The translations under genes and the position numbers were made by a program. From Thermus antranikianii DSM 12462 (GTDB taxonomy: Bacteria > Deinococcota > Deinococci > Deinococcales > Thermaceae), in contig NZ_AUIW01000002.1 in assembly GCF_000423905.1 (NCBI RefSeq), positions 1 to 64,000 on the forward strand: a stretch of 64,000 nucleotides of DNA. The letters are read 5' to 3'. The notes below the pieces were generated by a model. That model saw nothing but the letters and a program-made list of their open reading frames with translations, searched no databases and was not told where the DNA came from. Below are positions 1 to 8,010 of this stretch, piece after piece (the first letter of the stretch is position 1; the number at the start of each line of letters is the position of its first letter).

Positions 1-259
1 TGGGGCGGCGGGACTTGGGCTTTAGTCCGGCTAGCCCCTTCTCCCTCAAGGCCCTTTCCCAGCGGTAGTAGGTGGCCCGGCTGATGCCCAAAAGCTCCTG
101 AATCTCCTCCCACCTCCTCTTGCCCTCCCGCAGGGCTTTCACCAACTTCACCTTGCGCAGGCGTTCCTGGACATCCGGGTCGCCTGCCCCGGCCTCGGCC
201 AGTCTTGCCCCTTGGCTAGCTCCTTTCCATATCGCTCGGCCAACCGTGGTAAGCTGCAT
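1..259 (-). CDS. IS transposase, N-terminal helix-turn-helix part (runs off window)
   Basis: The first 86 codons of a minus-strand gene are present; the rest lies outside the window. Residues about 33-75 form a helix-turn-helix of the kind that begins IS3/IS481/IS630-type transposases, with LLGISRATYYRWERAL as the recognition-helix stretch, followed by a basic LKPKSRRP segment. This part would bind the element's ends. The ATG at 259 is preceded by GGAGG about 7 nt upstream. It sits directly beside a truncated YqhA gene, which suggests this is the edge of an inserted element. The IS family cannot be fixed without the catalytic domain. A helix-turn-helix regulator is a less likely alternative. 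Confidence 0.6.
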   Translation of the reverse strand, partial: MQLTTVGRAIWKGASQGARLAEAGAGDPDVQERLRKVKLVKALREGKRRWEEIQELLGISRATYYRWERALREKGLAGLKPKSRRP

Positions 260-260
260 A

Positions 261-292
261 TGGGGAACCTCCTCTCTCGGGTCGGTTCCCCA
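261..292. repeat. Inverted repeat over the transposase ribosome-binding site
   Basis: TGGGGAACC at 261-269 is repeated exactly inverted at 284-292, with 14 bases between. The left arm and loop hold the Shine-Dalgarno of the transposase, so the hairpin could hide the start site in read-through transcripts. On the plus strand it is followed by TCTTTTT, so it could also act as a terminator. It may equally be part of the element's terminal inverted repeat. Confidence 0.5.
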
Positions 293-314
293 TCTTTTTA
301 TCCCATTCAGCGTC

Positions 315-584
315 TCACATGTGTCTGTCCGGGTTCAGGGGGAGGTCCAGCTTGCGGATGAAAAGCTCGAAGAGACCTAGGCTGAAAATCAGGAACACCG
401 CGGCCAAAAGGGCCAGGTCCACGGCGGCCACCAGGGTGGGGAGGGCTTCTTCCAAGGGCCTCCCCAAGGCCCTGAGGGCTTCCCTCAGGGCGTGCCAGGC
501 GAAGTAAAAGGCCCCCAGGAGCAGCCCCAGCACGGGCATGAGCATGAGCCAACGCACCAGGTGGGCCAGGTGTTCCAGGCGCAC
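315..584 (-). pseudogene. UPF0114/YqhA-family membrane protein, 3' truncated
   Basis: An 89-residue product with two hydrophobic helices (about 10-32 and 52-76). The second contains the family-typical stretch ALLAAVFLIFSLGLFELFI. UPF0114 proteins normally run to about 160 residues with further membrane helices. Here the frame ends soon after LDLPLNPDRHM, close to the inverted repeat and transposase start at 259-292. I read this as loss of the 3' half by insertion of the mobile element. The start is a GTG at 584; the lacI stop is 10 bases upstream, so the gene may be translated from lacI read-through. Its function is unknown in general and probably lost here. Confidence 0.6.
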
Positions 585-593
585 GGGCCCATT

Positions 594-1628
594 CTAAGGC
601 AAGTAGGGAACCGCAGGAGAGGTGCGGGTGGAAGCCCGTTCGATCAGGAGAGGTTCAAACCGGACCGCCCGAGGAGGGCCTGCATAACCCTGCATCCTCT
701 CCAGGAGAAGCTGCGCCGCCCGGGCGCCCATGGCCTCCACGGGCTGGGCGATGGTGGAAAGCCCCACCTCCTCGGTGAAGGGATGGCCGTCGAAGCCCAA
801 GACCCGCACCTCCTTGCCCACGGTAAGCCCAAGCCTTTCCGCCTCCTCCAAAACGCCCAGGGCCACCTGGTCGGCCCCGGCGAAGACGTTGAGGGGCGGG
901 GAGGCCTTCTCCAGGAAGTAGCGGAGGGCGAGCCTCCCCCCTTCCTGGGAAAGCCGGGTGGTGTATAGGTGCTCCTCGGGAAAGGGGCGGCCTGCCGCCT
1001 TGAGGGCTTCCCGGAAGCCGGCCAGGCGCTCGGCGAAGACCGTGTGGTGGAAGGCCCGGTCGGGTTCCTCCTCCACCTTCACGGCGAAGATGGGGCCGGG
1101 GAAGCGCGCCAGGTACTCCCCGGCCAGCTGACCCCCCAGGAAGTTGTCCAGGTAAACGGAGTCGTACCGGGGGTTCTTGGCGTCCACCAATACCACGGGG
1201 CGGTCGGTGGGAAGACGGCTTCCTTCGAAGTGCTCGCTGAGGTCATAGGAGGCGAGGATGAGGCCGTCGGTGAGGAAGGCCAGAGTGGAGCTCTCCAAGT
1301 ACCGCCTGAGCCGGGCCTGGGAGAGGATGGGGAAGAGGGCCAGGTCGTAGCGCTTTTCCAGGAGGACGCCTTCGATCCCCTCCACCAGCCTTCGGTAAAA
1401 CTCCGTGGCCACGAAGGGAAGGAGGACGGAGACCGTGTAGCTTCTTCCTCCCGCGATGCGCCGGGCGTGGGGGTTGGGGGTGTAGCCCAGCTCCTCCATG
1501 GCCTTCAACACCCGGGCTCGCGTTTCTGGCCGTACTGACTTGTGGTTGTTGAGTACCCGGCTCACCGTGCCCAGGCCGACCCCGGCCCGGGCGGCCACCT
1601 CGAGGATGGTGGGTTTCTTCTTGCTCAT
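594..1628 (-). CDS. LacI-family transcriptional regulator
   Basis: A 344-residue repressor. Residues 5-25 are the LacI helix-turn-helix (ILEVAARAGVGLGTVSRVLN), followed by the hinge-helix region ending ARVLKAMEELGYTPN. Residues about 60-335 are a periplasmic-binding-protein-like ligand domain with LGFDGHPFTE near the end. Such proteins bind a sugar or sugar derivative and release operator DNA. The start MSKKKPTILEV is chosen over an upstream in-frame ATG because the helix-turn-helix normally begins within the first few residues. Two palindromes between its promoter and start suggest autoregulation. No sugar genes lie beside it in the window, so the effector cannot be named. Confidence 0.9.
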   Translation of the reverse strand: MSKKKPTILEVAARAGVGLGTVSRVLNNHKSVRPETRARVLKAMEELGYTPNPHARRIAGGRSYTVSVLLPFVATEFYRRLVEGIEGVLLEKRYDLALFPILSQARLRRYLESSTLAFLTDGLILASYDLSEHFEGSRLPTDRPVVLVDAKNPRYDSVYLDNFLGGQLAGEYLARFPGPIFAVKVEEEPDRAFHHTVFAERLAGFREALKAAGRPFPEEHLYTTRLSQEGGRLALRYFLEKASPPLNVFAGADQVALGVLEEAERLGLTVGKEVRVLGFDGHPFTEEVGLSTIAQPVEAMGARAAQLLLERMQGYAGPPRAVRFEPLLIERASTRTSPAVPYLP

Positions 1629-1651
1629 AGCCTGGTTCCCCGCTCTCAGTG

Positions 1652-1708
1652 GAAGCGCTTCATGGAAACTTCCATAACCAGGATAGGGCAAGGGGGAGGT
1701 TTTTGCAA
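1652..1708 (-). promoter_or_regulatory. lacI promoter with two palindromic operator candidates
   Basis: On the minus strand a -35 TTGCAA (1703-1708) and -10 TATCCT (1680-1685) are 17 bases apart. Downstream of the -10 lie TGGAAACTTCCA (1663-1674) and GAAGCGCTTC (1652-1661). Both have the palindromic form of LacI-family operators and sit where a bound repressor would block transcription. The plus-strand PlsY-like gene starts only 10 bases beyond the -35 box, so it could be affected too. Confidence 0.55.
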
Positions 1709-1718
1709 GAATGGGGGC

Positions 1719-2252
1719 ATGGCCCACGTGCTTTTGGCGTACCTCCTGGGTTCCTTGGTGGGGGGGCTTCTTTTCTTCCCCGAGGTGCGAGCCAGGGATC
1801 TTCCGGGAGGCTCGGGGGTTTTCCGCCGCAAGGGTCCTTGGGCTGCCTTCTGGGTGGTGCTGTGGGACCTGGGCAAGGGAGCCTTGGCCCTTCTCCTCGT
1901 CCCTTCAGAGTGGCGGGTGTGGGCCGCGGCGGCGGTGGTGGCAGGGCACAACTGGCCCCTTTTCTTCCGCTTCCGGGGCGGGGGTGGGATTGCCCCCTCT
2001 CTGGGCTGCTTCCTGGCCTGGTTTCCCGGGGAAACCCTGGGGGCGGCCCTTTTGGGCCTGGGGGTGGCGGGGATCTACCACCTCCTTTACTGGAAGAGGC
2101 AGCGTAAGGGCATCTATCCCATTCCCTTCGGGGCCATCTTCGGCTACCTGGCGCTTTTGCTCCTGGCCCCTGCAGAGGGACGGCTTGCAGCCCTTCTGGT
2201 GGCCTTGCTGGTGGCCCTTAGGGGTCTGCAAATCCTCTCGGGAAGATGGTAG
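1719..2252 (+). CDS. PlsY-like integral membrane protein (degenerate motifs)
   Basis: A 177-residue membrane protein that resembles glycerol-3-phosphate acyltransferase PlsY, which acylates G3P from acyl-phosphate. The hydrophobic helix layout matches, and AGHNWPLFFRFRGGGGIAP aligns with PlsY motif 2. The motif-1 signature (GSGN.GATN.LR) is reduced to GGSGVFRRKG, and the lysine in GGKG is replaced by glycine, so acyltransferase activity is doubtful. The ATG at 1719 lacks a strong Shine-Dalgarno. It is transcribed divergently from lacI and ends 9 bases before the FAH-family gene. It may be a true enzyme with altered substrate or a relic paralog. Confidence 0.65.
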   Translation: MAHVLLAYLLGSLVGGLLFFPEVRARDLPGGSGVFRRKGPWAAFWVVLWDLGKGALALLLVPSEWRVWAAAAVVAGHNWPLFFRFRGGGGIAPSLGCFLAWFPGETLGAALLGLGVAGIYHLLYWKRQRKGIYPIPFGAIFGYLALLLLAPAEGRLAALLVALLVALRGLQILSGRW

Positions 2253-2261
2253 CTTTAGGGC

Positions 2262-3056
2262 ATGAAGCTTCTACGTTTTAACGAAGGCCGTTGGGGGATA
2301 CTGGAAGGAGAGCTGGTTCTGGAGACGGATGGCCCCGGGGGAAACCCAACGGGGAGGCGGTACGACCTGGCCTCGGTGCGCCTTCTGGTCCCGGCCACGC
2401 CCAGCAAGATCGTGTGCGTGGGGAGAAACTACCGGGAACACATCCGGGAGATGGGGCACGATTTCGGCCAGGACCTTCCCAAGGAACCGGGCCTGTTCCT
2501 GAAGGCCCCCAACGCCCTGGCCCACCCCGGCAACCCGCGGGATCCCTGGAACACGGGGGATGCGGTGCCCTACCCCTTCTTTACCCGGGAGCTCCACTAT
2601 GAGGGGGAACTGGCGGTGGTCATCGGCGACCGCATGCGGAACGTGCCCCCGGAAAAAGCCCTGGATCACGTGCTGGGGTACACCATCGCCGTGGACATCA
2701 CCGCCCGGGACGTTCAGAAGCAGGACCTCCAGTGGGTCCGGGCCAAGAGCGCCGACAAGTTTTTGCCCTTAGGCCCCTGGATCGAAACCGATCTGGATCC
2801 GCAAAACACCTGGGTGCGCACCTATGTGAACGGCGAGCTTCGCCAAGAGGGGCACACCTCCGCCATGATCTTCAGCGTGGCCGAGATCCTCTCCTACATC
2901 TCCAGCTTCATGACCCTGGAGCCCTTGGATGTGGTCCTTACCGGAACCCCCGAGGGCGTGGGGGCCTTAGAGCCGGGGGACAGGCTGGAGGTGGCCATTG
3001 AGGGCATCGGCACCCTGCACACCCGGATCGGCCCTAAGGAGGAGCGCCCATGGTGA
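2262..3056 (+). CDS. Fumarylacetoacetate hydrolase (FAH) family protein
   Basis: A 264-residue protein of the FAH family, which covers hydrolases, decarboxylases and isomerases acting on oxo-acids such as 2-hydroxyhepta-2,4-diene-1,7-dioate. The N-terminal domain (about 1-55) is followed by the catalytic domain: [23 protein letters not shown] with the metal-binding glutamates, [12 protein letters not shown], and the final [13 protein letters not shown] typical of the family. It overlaps the following metallo-hydrolase gene by 7 bases, so the two are probably co-translated. The exact substrate cannot be told from sequence. Confidence 0.9.
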   Translation: MKLLRFNEGRWGILEGELVLETDGPGGNPTGRRYDLASVRLLVPATPSKIVCVGRNYREHIREMGHDFGQDLPKEPGLFLKAPNALAHPGNPRDPWNTGDAVPYPFFTRELHYEGELAVVIGDRMRNVPPEKALDHVLGYTIAVDITARDVQKQDLQWVRAKSADKFLPLGPWIETDLDPQNTWVRTYVNGELRQEGHTSAMIFSVAEILSYISSFMTLEPLDVVLTGTPEGVGALEPGDRLEVAIEGIGTLHTRIGPKEERPW

Positions 3057-3946
3057 AGGTTCTGGACCTCCACTTCCAGGGAGCGGAGAAGGTCATCGCC
3101 AGCTTCCTCCTCCAGTCCAAGGAGGGGCCGGTCCTGATCGAAACGGGGCCGGAAAGCACCTATGCCCGCCTTGAGGCCGCCTTAAAGCAGGAGGGAGTGG
3201 ACCCAAAGGAGGTCCGCCATGTCTTCGTGACCCACATCCACCTGGACCACGCCGGGGCCGCCTGGCGGTTTGCGGAGCTTGGGGCCACGGTGTACGTGCA
3301 CCCCAAGGGGGCCCCGCACCTGGTGGATCCCTCGAGGCTTTTGGCCTCCGCTGGACGCATCTACGGGGCGATGCTGAAACCCCTCTGGGGGGAGCTTAAA
3401 GGGATTCCCCAGGAGCGGGTGCGGGCCCTGGAGGATGGGGAGGTGGTGGACCTCGGGGGGCTTAGGGTCCAGGCCCTGGAAGCCCTGGGCCACGCTTCCC
3501 ACCACCATGCCTACCTGGTGGATGGCCTCCTCTTCACCGGGGACATCGCCGGGGTGCGCATCGCCCCTGGGCCGGTTCTACCCCCTACCCCACCCCCCGA
3601 CATCCACCTGGAAAGCTGGTACGCTTCCCTGGACCGCATCCTGGCCCTCAGGCCCGAGGTCCTCTACCTCACCCACTTCGGTCCTTACCGGGACGTGGAA
3701 GCCCACCTCCTGGCTTTGCGGGAGGTTCTGGAGGAGTGGGCGGGCTGGGTTCTGCACCGGCTTAAGGAGGGGCTTCCCCTGGAAGAGATGACCGAGCGCT
3801 TTGAGGCCTACTGGCGGGAGGGTCTGAGGCGGGCCAGGGTGGAGGAGGAGGGAGTGCGCCTCTACGAGCTCGCCGATCCCCCCTACATGAACCTCCAGGG
3901 TTTGGTGCGTTACTGGCAGAAGCACCACCCGGAGGCCCTGGGATAG
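3050..3946 (+). CDS. Metallo-beta-lactamase-fold hydrolase
   Basis: A 298-residue cytosolic protein with the metal-binding motif THIHLDHAG (His62, His64, Asp66, His67). Later ligands are in [23 protein letters not shown] and LYLTHFG. The pattern is that of the glyoxalase-II-like branch of the MBL superfamily, which hydrolyses thioesters or related esters. The region after residue about 215 is a helical C-terminal part. The gene overlaps the FAH gene and precedes purN by four bases. An acyl-CoA or glutathione-type thioesterase role is possible but not shown. Confidence 0.85.
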   Translation: MVKVLDLHFQGAEKVIASFLLQSKEGPVLIETGPESTYARLEAALKQEGVDPKEVRHVFVTHIHLDHAGAAWRFAELGATVYVHPKGAPHLVDPSRLLASAGRIYGAMLKPLWGELKGIPQERVRALEDGEVVDLGGLRVQALEALGHASHHHAYLVDGLLFTGDIAGVRIAPGPVLPPTPPPDIHLESWYASLDRILALRPEVLYLTHFGPYRDVEAHLLALREVLEEWAGWVLHRLKEGLPLEEMTERFEAYWREGLRRARVEEEGVRLYELADPPYMNLQGLVRYWQKHHPEALG

Positions 3947-3950
3947 GCTT

Positions 3951-4841
3951 ATGCTGAGCCCGTTTCCCTTGGGCCGTCCCGCGCGGATGGCGGTTATGGC
4001 CTCGGGCCGGGGCACCAACCTGGAGGCCCTCCTGGAGGCTTTTCCCCCCCAAAACCCCTGGGGGGAGGTGGTGCTGGTTCTCTCCGACAACCCGGAGGCC
4101 TACGCTTTAAAGCGGGCCTCGAGGCGGGGGGTGGAGGCGGTGGCCATCCCCTGGCGGGGGCGGAAGGCGTTTGAAAGGGAGGTCCTGGACCTTTTGCGGG
4201 CCAGGGATGTGGACCTGGTGCTCCTGGCTGGCTTCATGCGCCTCCTCTCCCCGGGTTTTGTGGAGCCCTGGTACGGGCGCCTTTTGAACATCCACCCTTC
4301 CCTCCTCCCCGCCTACCCAGGGCTTCACGTGCACCAGAGGGTCTTGGAGGCGGGGGAAAGGGAAACGGGCTCCACGGTGCACTTCGTGGACCAGGGGATG
4401 GACACCGGGCCCATCGTCCTCCAGGGGCGGGTGCCCGTCCTGCCCGGGGATACCCCGGAAACCCTGGAGAGGCGGGTGCTTTTCCTGGAGCACCGCCTTT
4501 ACCCCAGGGCGGTGCGCCTGGTGCTTTCGGGACTGGCCTTCCCTCCCGGGGAGGGCCTGAAGGCCCTTCTTGGGGAGGCTTGGCCCCGCTTCCAGGGGCT
4601 CACTCCCAGGGAGAAGCCCCTTTATCTCCGGGCCGCGGCCCTGCTTTCCGCCTGGGGCCTGGGGGACCTGGTGCCGGCCGCCCTTATGGGCCAAGGGGGG
4701 GACTGGGGCCGGGGGGCCTTCCTCGCCGCCCACCTCCTGGCGGAGGACCATCCCGCCCTGCGCCGGGAGCTTGCCGAGCTTCCTGAAGAGGTCCGCCTGA
4801 GGGCCGAGGAGGCCTTGAGGCGGGTAGAATCTCCCCTATGA
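3951..4841 (+). CDS. purN: Phosphoribosylglycinamide formyltransferase with C-terminal extension
   Basis: PurN transfers a formyl group from 10-formyl-THF to GAR in purine synthesis. The signature MASGRGTNLEALLEA begins the domain, and the catalytic Asn, His and Asp appear in LLNIHPSLLPAYPG and VHFVDQGMDTGPIV. Usual PurN enzymes end near residue 190-200. This protein continues for about 100 more residues (from GLAFPPGEGLKALLG), a mostly helical segment I do not recognise. It overlaps purD by an ATGA, so the two purine genes are co-expressed. A start at the ATG at 3987 would remove a 12-residue N-terminal extension; 3951 is kept because it has an AGG upstream. Confidence 0.9.
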   Translation: MLSPFPLGRPARMAVMASGRGTNLEALLEAFPPQNPWGEVVLVLSDNPEAYALKRASRRGVEAVAIPWRGRKAFEREVLDLLRARDVDLVLLAGFMRLLSPGFVEPWYGRLLNIHPSLLPAYPGLHVHQRVLEAGERETGSTVHFVDQGMDTGPIVLQGRVPVLPGDTPETLERRVLFLEHRLYPRAVRLVLSGLAFPPGEGLKALLGEAWPRFQGLTPREKPLYLRAAALLSAWGLGDLVPAALMGQGGDWGRGAFLAAHLLAEDHPALRRELAELPEEVRLRAEEALRRVESPL

Positions 4842-6085
4842 AGGTGCTGGTGGTGGGTTCCGGGGGGCGGGAGCACGCCCTCCTTTGGAAGGCGGCGCAA
4901 AGCCCCCTGGTGGATCGGCTCTACGCTGCTCCCGGCAATGCCGGGATGGCGGCTTTGGCGGAGTTGGTTCCCTGGAATGGAGACGTGGAGGCCCTGGCGG
5001 ACTGGGCTTTGGCCGAGGGGATAGACCTCACCCTGGTGGGTCCTGAAGCCCCCTTGGTGGAGGGCATCGCCGATGCCTTCCAGAAGCGGGGCCTTTTGAT
5101 TTTTGGCCCCACCCAGAAGGCCGCCATGATCGAGGGTTCCAAGGCCTTCGCCAAGAGGCTTATGGAGCGCTACGGCATTCCCACGGCCCGGTACCGCGTG
5201 TTCCAGGATGCCCTCCTGGCCCTGGAGTACGTGGAGAGCGTGGGTGTACCCATCGTCATCAAGGACTCCGGCCTGGCGGCGGGCAAGGGGGTGACCGTGG
5301 CCTTTGACCTGCACACCGCCAAGCAGGCTATCCTCAACCTTCTCTCCGGCCCTGAGGGGGGGGAGGTGGTGGTGGAGGAATACCTGGAGGGGGATGAGGC
5401 CACGGTGCTGGCCTTGACCGATGGCGAAACCATCCTGCCCCTCCTGCCCTCCCAGGACCATAAGCGCCTGCTGGACGGGGACCAGGGGCCCATGACCGGG
5501 GGCATGGGGGCGGTGGCCCCTTACCCCATGGAGGCCGCTACCCTCAAGCGGGTGGAGGAGGAGATCCTGAAACCCTTGATCCAGGGCCTGAGGGCGGAAG
5601 GAGTGGTCTATCGGGGGGTAGTCTATGCCGGCTTGATGCTCACCCAGGAAGGCCCCAAGGTGCTGGAGTTCAACGCCCGTTTTGGCGACCCCGAGGCCCA
5701 GGCCCTTTTGCCCCTTTTGCGGAATGACCTGGTGGACTTGGCCCTGAGGGTGGTGGAGGGTCGGCTTAAGGGAACGGAACTGGCCTGGCGGGAGGAGGCT
5801 TCCGCCTGCGTGGTTCTGGCGGCTCCTGGTTACCCGGAAAGCCCGAGGAAGGGGATTCCCCTCCATGTTCCTGAGCCGCCGGAAGGGGTTCTGGTCTTCC
5901 ACGCCGGGACCCGGTGGGAGGGGAACAGCCTGGTGAGCGCCGGGGGGCGGGTTCTGAACGTGGTGGGGTTAGGGAAAACCCTGGAGGAGGCCCTTTCCCG
6001 GGCCTATGGCTTCATTCCCCAGGTGGGCTTCCCTGGGGCCCAGTACCGGAAGGACATAGGCCGCAGGGCCCTCCGCCTGCGTTAG
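4838..6085 (+). CDS. purD: Phosphoribosylamine-glycine ligase
   Basis: A 415-residue GAR synthetase, which joins phosphoribosylamine and glycine using ATP. It begins MKVLVVGSGGREHALLWK, the standard PurD N-domain motif. The ATP-grasp centre is seen in PIVIKDSGLAAGKGVTVA, the loop LPSQDHKRLLDGDQGPMTGG, and VLEFNARFGDPEAQ, which carries the metal-binding Glu and Asn. The length is normal for the family. It is the last gene of the plus-strand run FAH, MBL, purN, purD and is followed by a convergent gene 11 bases away, with no clear terminator between. Confidence 0.95.
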   Translation: MKVLVVGSGGREHALLWKAAQSPLVDRLYAAPGNAGMAALAELVPWNGDVEALADWALAEGIDLTLVGPEAPLVEGIADAFQKRGLLIFGPTQKAAMIEGSKAFAKRLMERYGIPTARYRVFQDALLALEYVESVGVPIVIKDSGLAAGKGVTVAFDLHTAKQAILNLLSGPEGGEVVVEEYLEGDEATVLALTDGETILPLLPSQDHKRLLDGDQGPMTGGMGAVAPYPMEAATLKRVEEEILKPLIQGLRAEGVVYRGVVYAGLMLTQEGPKVLEFNARFGDPEAQALLPLLRNDLVDLALRVVEGRLKGTELAWREEASACVVLAAPGYPESPRKGIPLHVPEPPEGVLVFHAGTRWEGNSLVSAGGRVLNVVGLGKTLEEALSRAYGFIPQVGFPGAQYRKDIGRRALRLR

Positions 6086-6096
6086 GGGCTTCGCGG

Positions 6097-8010
6097 TCAG
6101 TACTTGAGCCTGGCCAGGGGCAATCTGGCGCAGGCCCTGAGCACCTCCCCCAGGGTGCGGTAGCCCTTGGCCCTGAGGAGGGGGACCATTCCTGCGAAGA
6201 CCTCTGCGGTCATGAGGGCATCCCCCAAGGCGGTGTGCCGGCCGATCACGGGCACGCCGAAGCGTTCCGCCAGGGTTTCCAGGCGGTGGTCCTGGAGGTC
6301 GGGGAAGAGCAGGTAGGAAAGGAGCAGGGTATCCACCAAAGGGGGCTGGTCGATCCCCACCCGCCGTAGGAAGGCCATGTCAAAGGCCCCGTTGTGGGCT
6401 AGGAGCACCGTGTCCTCCAGGAACAGGCGAAACCCAGGGAGCACCTCCTCCAGCTTGGGCTTTTCCTTCAGCATTTCCCAGGTGAGGCCGTGGATCTCGG
6501 TGGAGGCCTTGGGAATGGGGCGTCCAGGGTTGACCAGGGCCTCGAAGACCTCGTGGCGGAGCACCTTTTTCCCGAGGATGTGGACCGCCCCTAGGGCGAT
6601 GATGGCGTCCTTTTCCGGATCCAGGCCCGTGGTTTCCAGATCGAAGGCAGTGTACAGGAGGCCCTCCAGGGGAGCCTCTTCCAGTTCCTCGGGGGCGTGG
6701 AGCAGGGAGAGGTCGAAGACCTCGGCCCGGGGGGGAGGTCCTATCTTGGCGGGAAGCCGGGGGGCTTCCCGGGCGGGGAGGAGGAGGTGAAGGTGGGATC
6801 CTGCCCACCAAGCGCTCCCGCCGGACTTCTCCACCGCCTCCTTGAGAAGAGGGGGAAGGTCGGGGTGGGCGCCCCCTGGGCTTATAGGGGGCTTGGGCAG
6901 GGTGAGGGTGAGGTGGAGCAGGTTGCCCTCCCGCCTCCCCTCCAGGAAGGCTTCCTCCTCGTCCCTTAAGGCGGCGGCCAGGCCTCGAGCCAAGGCGTAG
7001 GTGTCCGCCTGGACCAGGAGGTTTCTGGCTTCCCCCTCCAGGGAGAACCCTGGGGAAACCCCTGTCTCCCGCTCCAGGGCCTGGGCCAGGAGGGCTAAAA
7101 GGTCTTCCGCCAATACCTCCGCCGCCTGGGCCGGGGCTTCCCAGGAGGCCACCAGCTGGCCGAGCTCCTCGGCGGTGGCCTTGGCGGTCTTGAGAAGGGG
7201 CTCGAGGGGGGTTCCCCTGGCTTCCTGGTCCAGGGCTTCCGCCAGGGCCTTGAGCCCCGCCAGCTTGTCCTTGAGGCGGTGGAGGAGGGCGGCATCCCAT
7301 CCGCCCTTTTCCCGGGCCTCCTCCAGGAGGACCAAAAACCCTCCCTCCCCCTCCAGGGGCACCACCTGGAGCCAAAGCGGTCCCTCGGGACCCTGGGTTA
7401 AAAACCGCTTCTCCGGCAGGCCCAGGGCGTGGACCATGAGCTCCCGGTCCAAGAGGCCGAAGAGGCTTTTGCCCACCCCTAGGCCCTGCCCCAGAAGCTC
7501 CCGGGCCCCCTGGTTGTAGAGGAGGACCTGGCCCTTGGGGTTGGCCAGCACCACCCCGTGGGGGAGGTGGCCGACGAGGGCGGAAAGCTTCCTCCTCTCC
7601 TCCTCCAGGAGGGATTTGGCCTCGGCGATGCGCGCTGCCACCTCCTTTTCCAAGGCCTCCTTTTCCTGGGCCAGGCGGTTGATGAGGTCCGCCAGGGCCC
7701 TGAGCTCAAAGGGCCCCCGGAGGCGCAGGCGGTGGCCAGGGTTGGCCAGGAGGATCTCCGCCTCCTGGCCCAGGGCCCGGGTGGCGGCCAGGTAGCCCAG
7801 GAAGACCGGGTAGAGGAGGGCGGCCAGCACCAAGGTGAAAAGGAAGCCCACGAAAAGGAGCACGGGTAGCTTCGCCTGAGCCAAGCGGAGAAGTTCCTTT
7901 TTCAGGCTCTCCTCCCCTTGAAGGAGGAGGAAAAGGCCCAGGCCCACGGTCCCCCCCACCAGGAGGAGGCCCAGAAGAAGGGCTCCCAAAAAGCGCAAGG
8001 TTTCCCTCAT
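6097..8010 (-). CDS. PAS / degenerate histidine kinase fused to DEDDh exonuclease
   Basis: A 637-residue membrane protein. Two helices (about 8-30 and 47-72) are followed by a HAMP-like coiled-coil (90-145), a PAS-like domain (145-235) and a dimerisation helix keeping His244 in LLHRLKDKLAGL. Next comes a segment in the place of an ATPase domain (about 300-412) that lacks the N-box Asn and the DxGxG box. Residues 450-620 are a DnaQ-type 3'-5' exonuclease with all catalytic residues: Asp457 and Glu459 in DLETTG, Asp544 in AHNGAFDMAF, and His592 and Asp597 in RHTALGDA. It overlaps the response-regulator gene by ATGA. Sensor-controlled nuclease activity at the membrane is an inference. Confidence 0.85.
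   Translation of the reverse strand: MRETLRFLGALLLGLLLVGGTVGLGLFLLLQGEESLKKELLRLAQAKLPVLLFVGFLFTLVLAALLYPVFLGYLAATRALGQEAEILLANPGHRLRLRGPFELRALADLINRLAQEKEALEKEVAARIAEAKSLLEEERRKLSALVGHLPHGVVLANPKGQVLLYNQGARELLGQGLGVGKSLFGLLDRELMVHALGLPEKRFLTQGPEGPLWLQVVPLEGEGGFLVLLEEAREKGGWDAALLHRLKDKLAGLKALAEALDQEARGTPLEPLLKTAKATAEELGQLVASWEAPAQAAEVLAEDLLALLAQALERETGVSPGFSLEGEARNLLVQADTYALARGLAAALRDEEEAFLEGRREGNLLHLTLTLPKPPISPGGAHPDLPPLLKEAVEKSGGSAWWAGSHLHLLLPAREAPRLPAKIGPPPRAEVFDLSLLHAPEELEEAPLEGLLYTAFDLETTGLDPEKDAIIALGAVHILGKKVLRHEVFEALVNPGRPIPKASTEIHGLTWEMLKEKPKLEEVLPGFRLFLEDTVLLAHNGAFDMAFLRRVGIDQPPLVDTLLLSYLLFPDLQDHRLETLAERFGVPVIGRHTALGDALMTAEVFAGMVPLLRAKGYRTLGEVLRACARLPLARLKY

Noticed and set aside
4622-5902. 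426-codon minus-strand frame opposite purN/purD
   Set aside because: Antisense shadow; it lacks motifs and covers two conserved purine genes.
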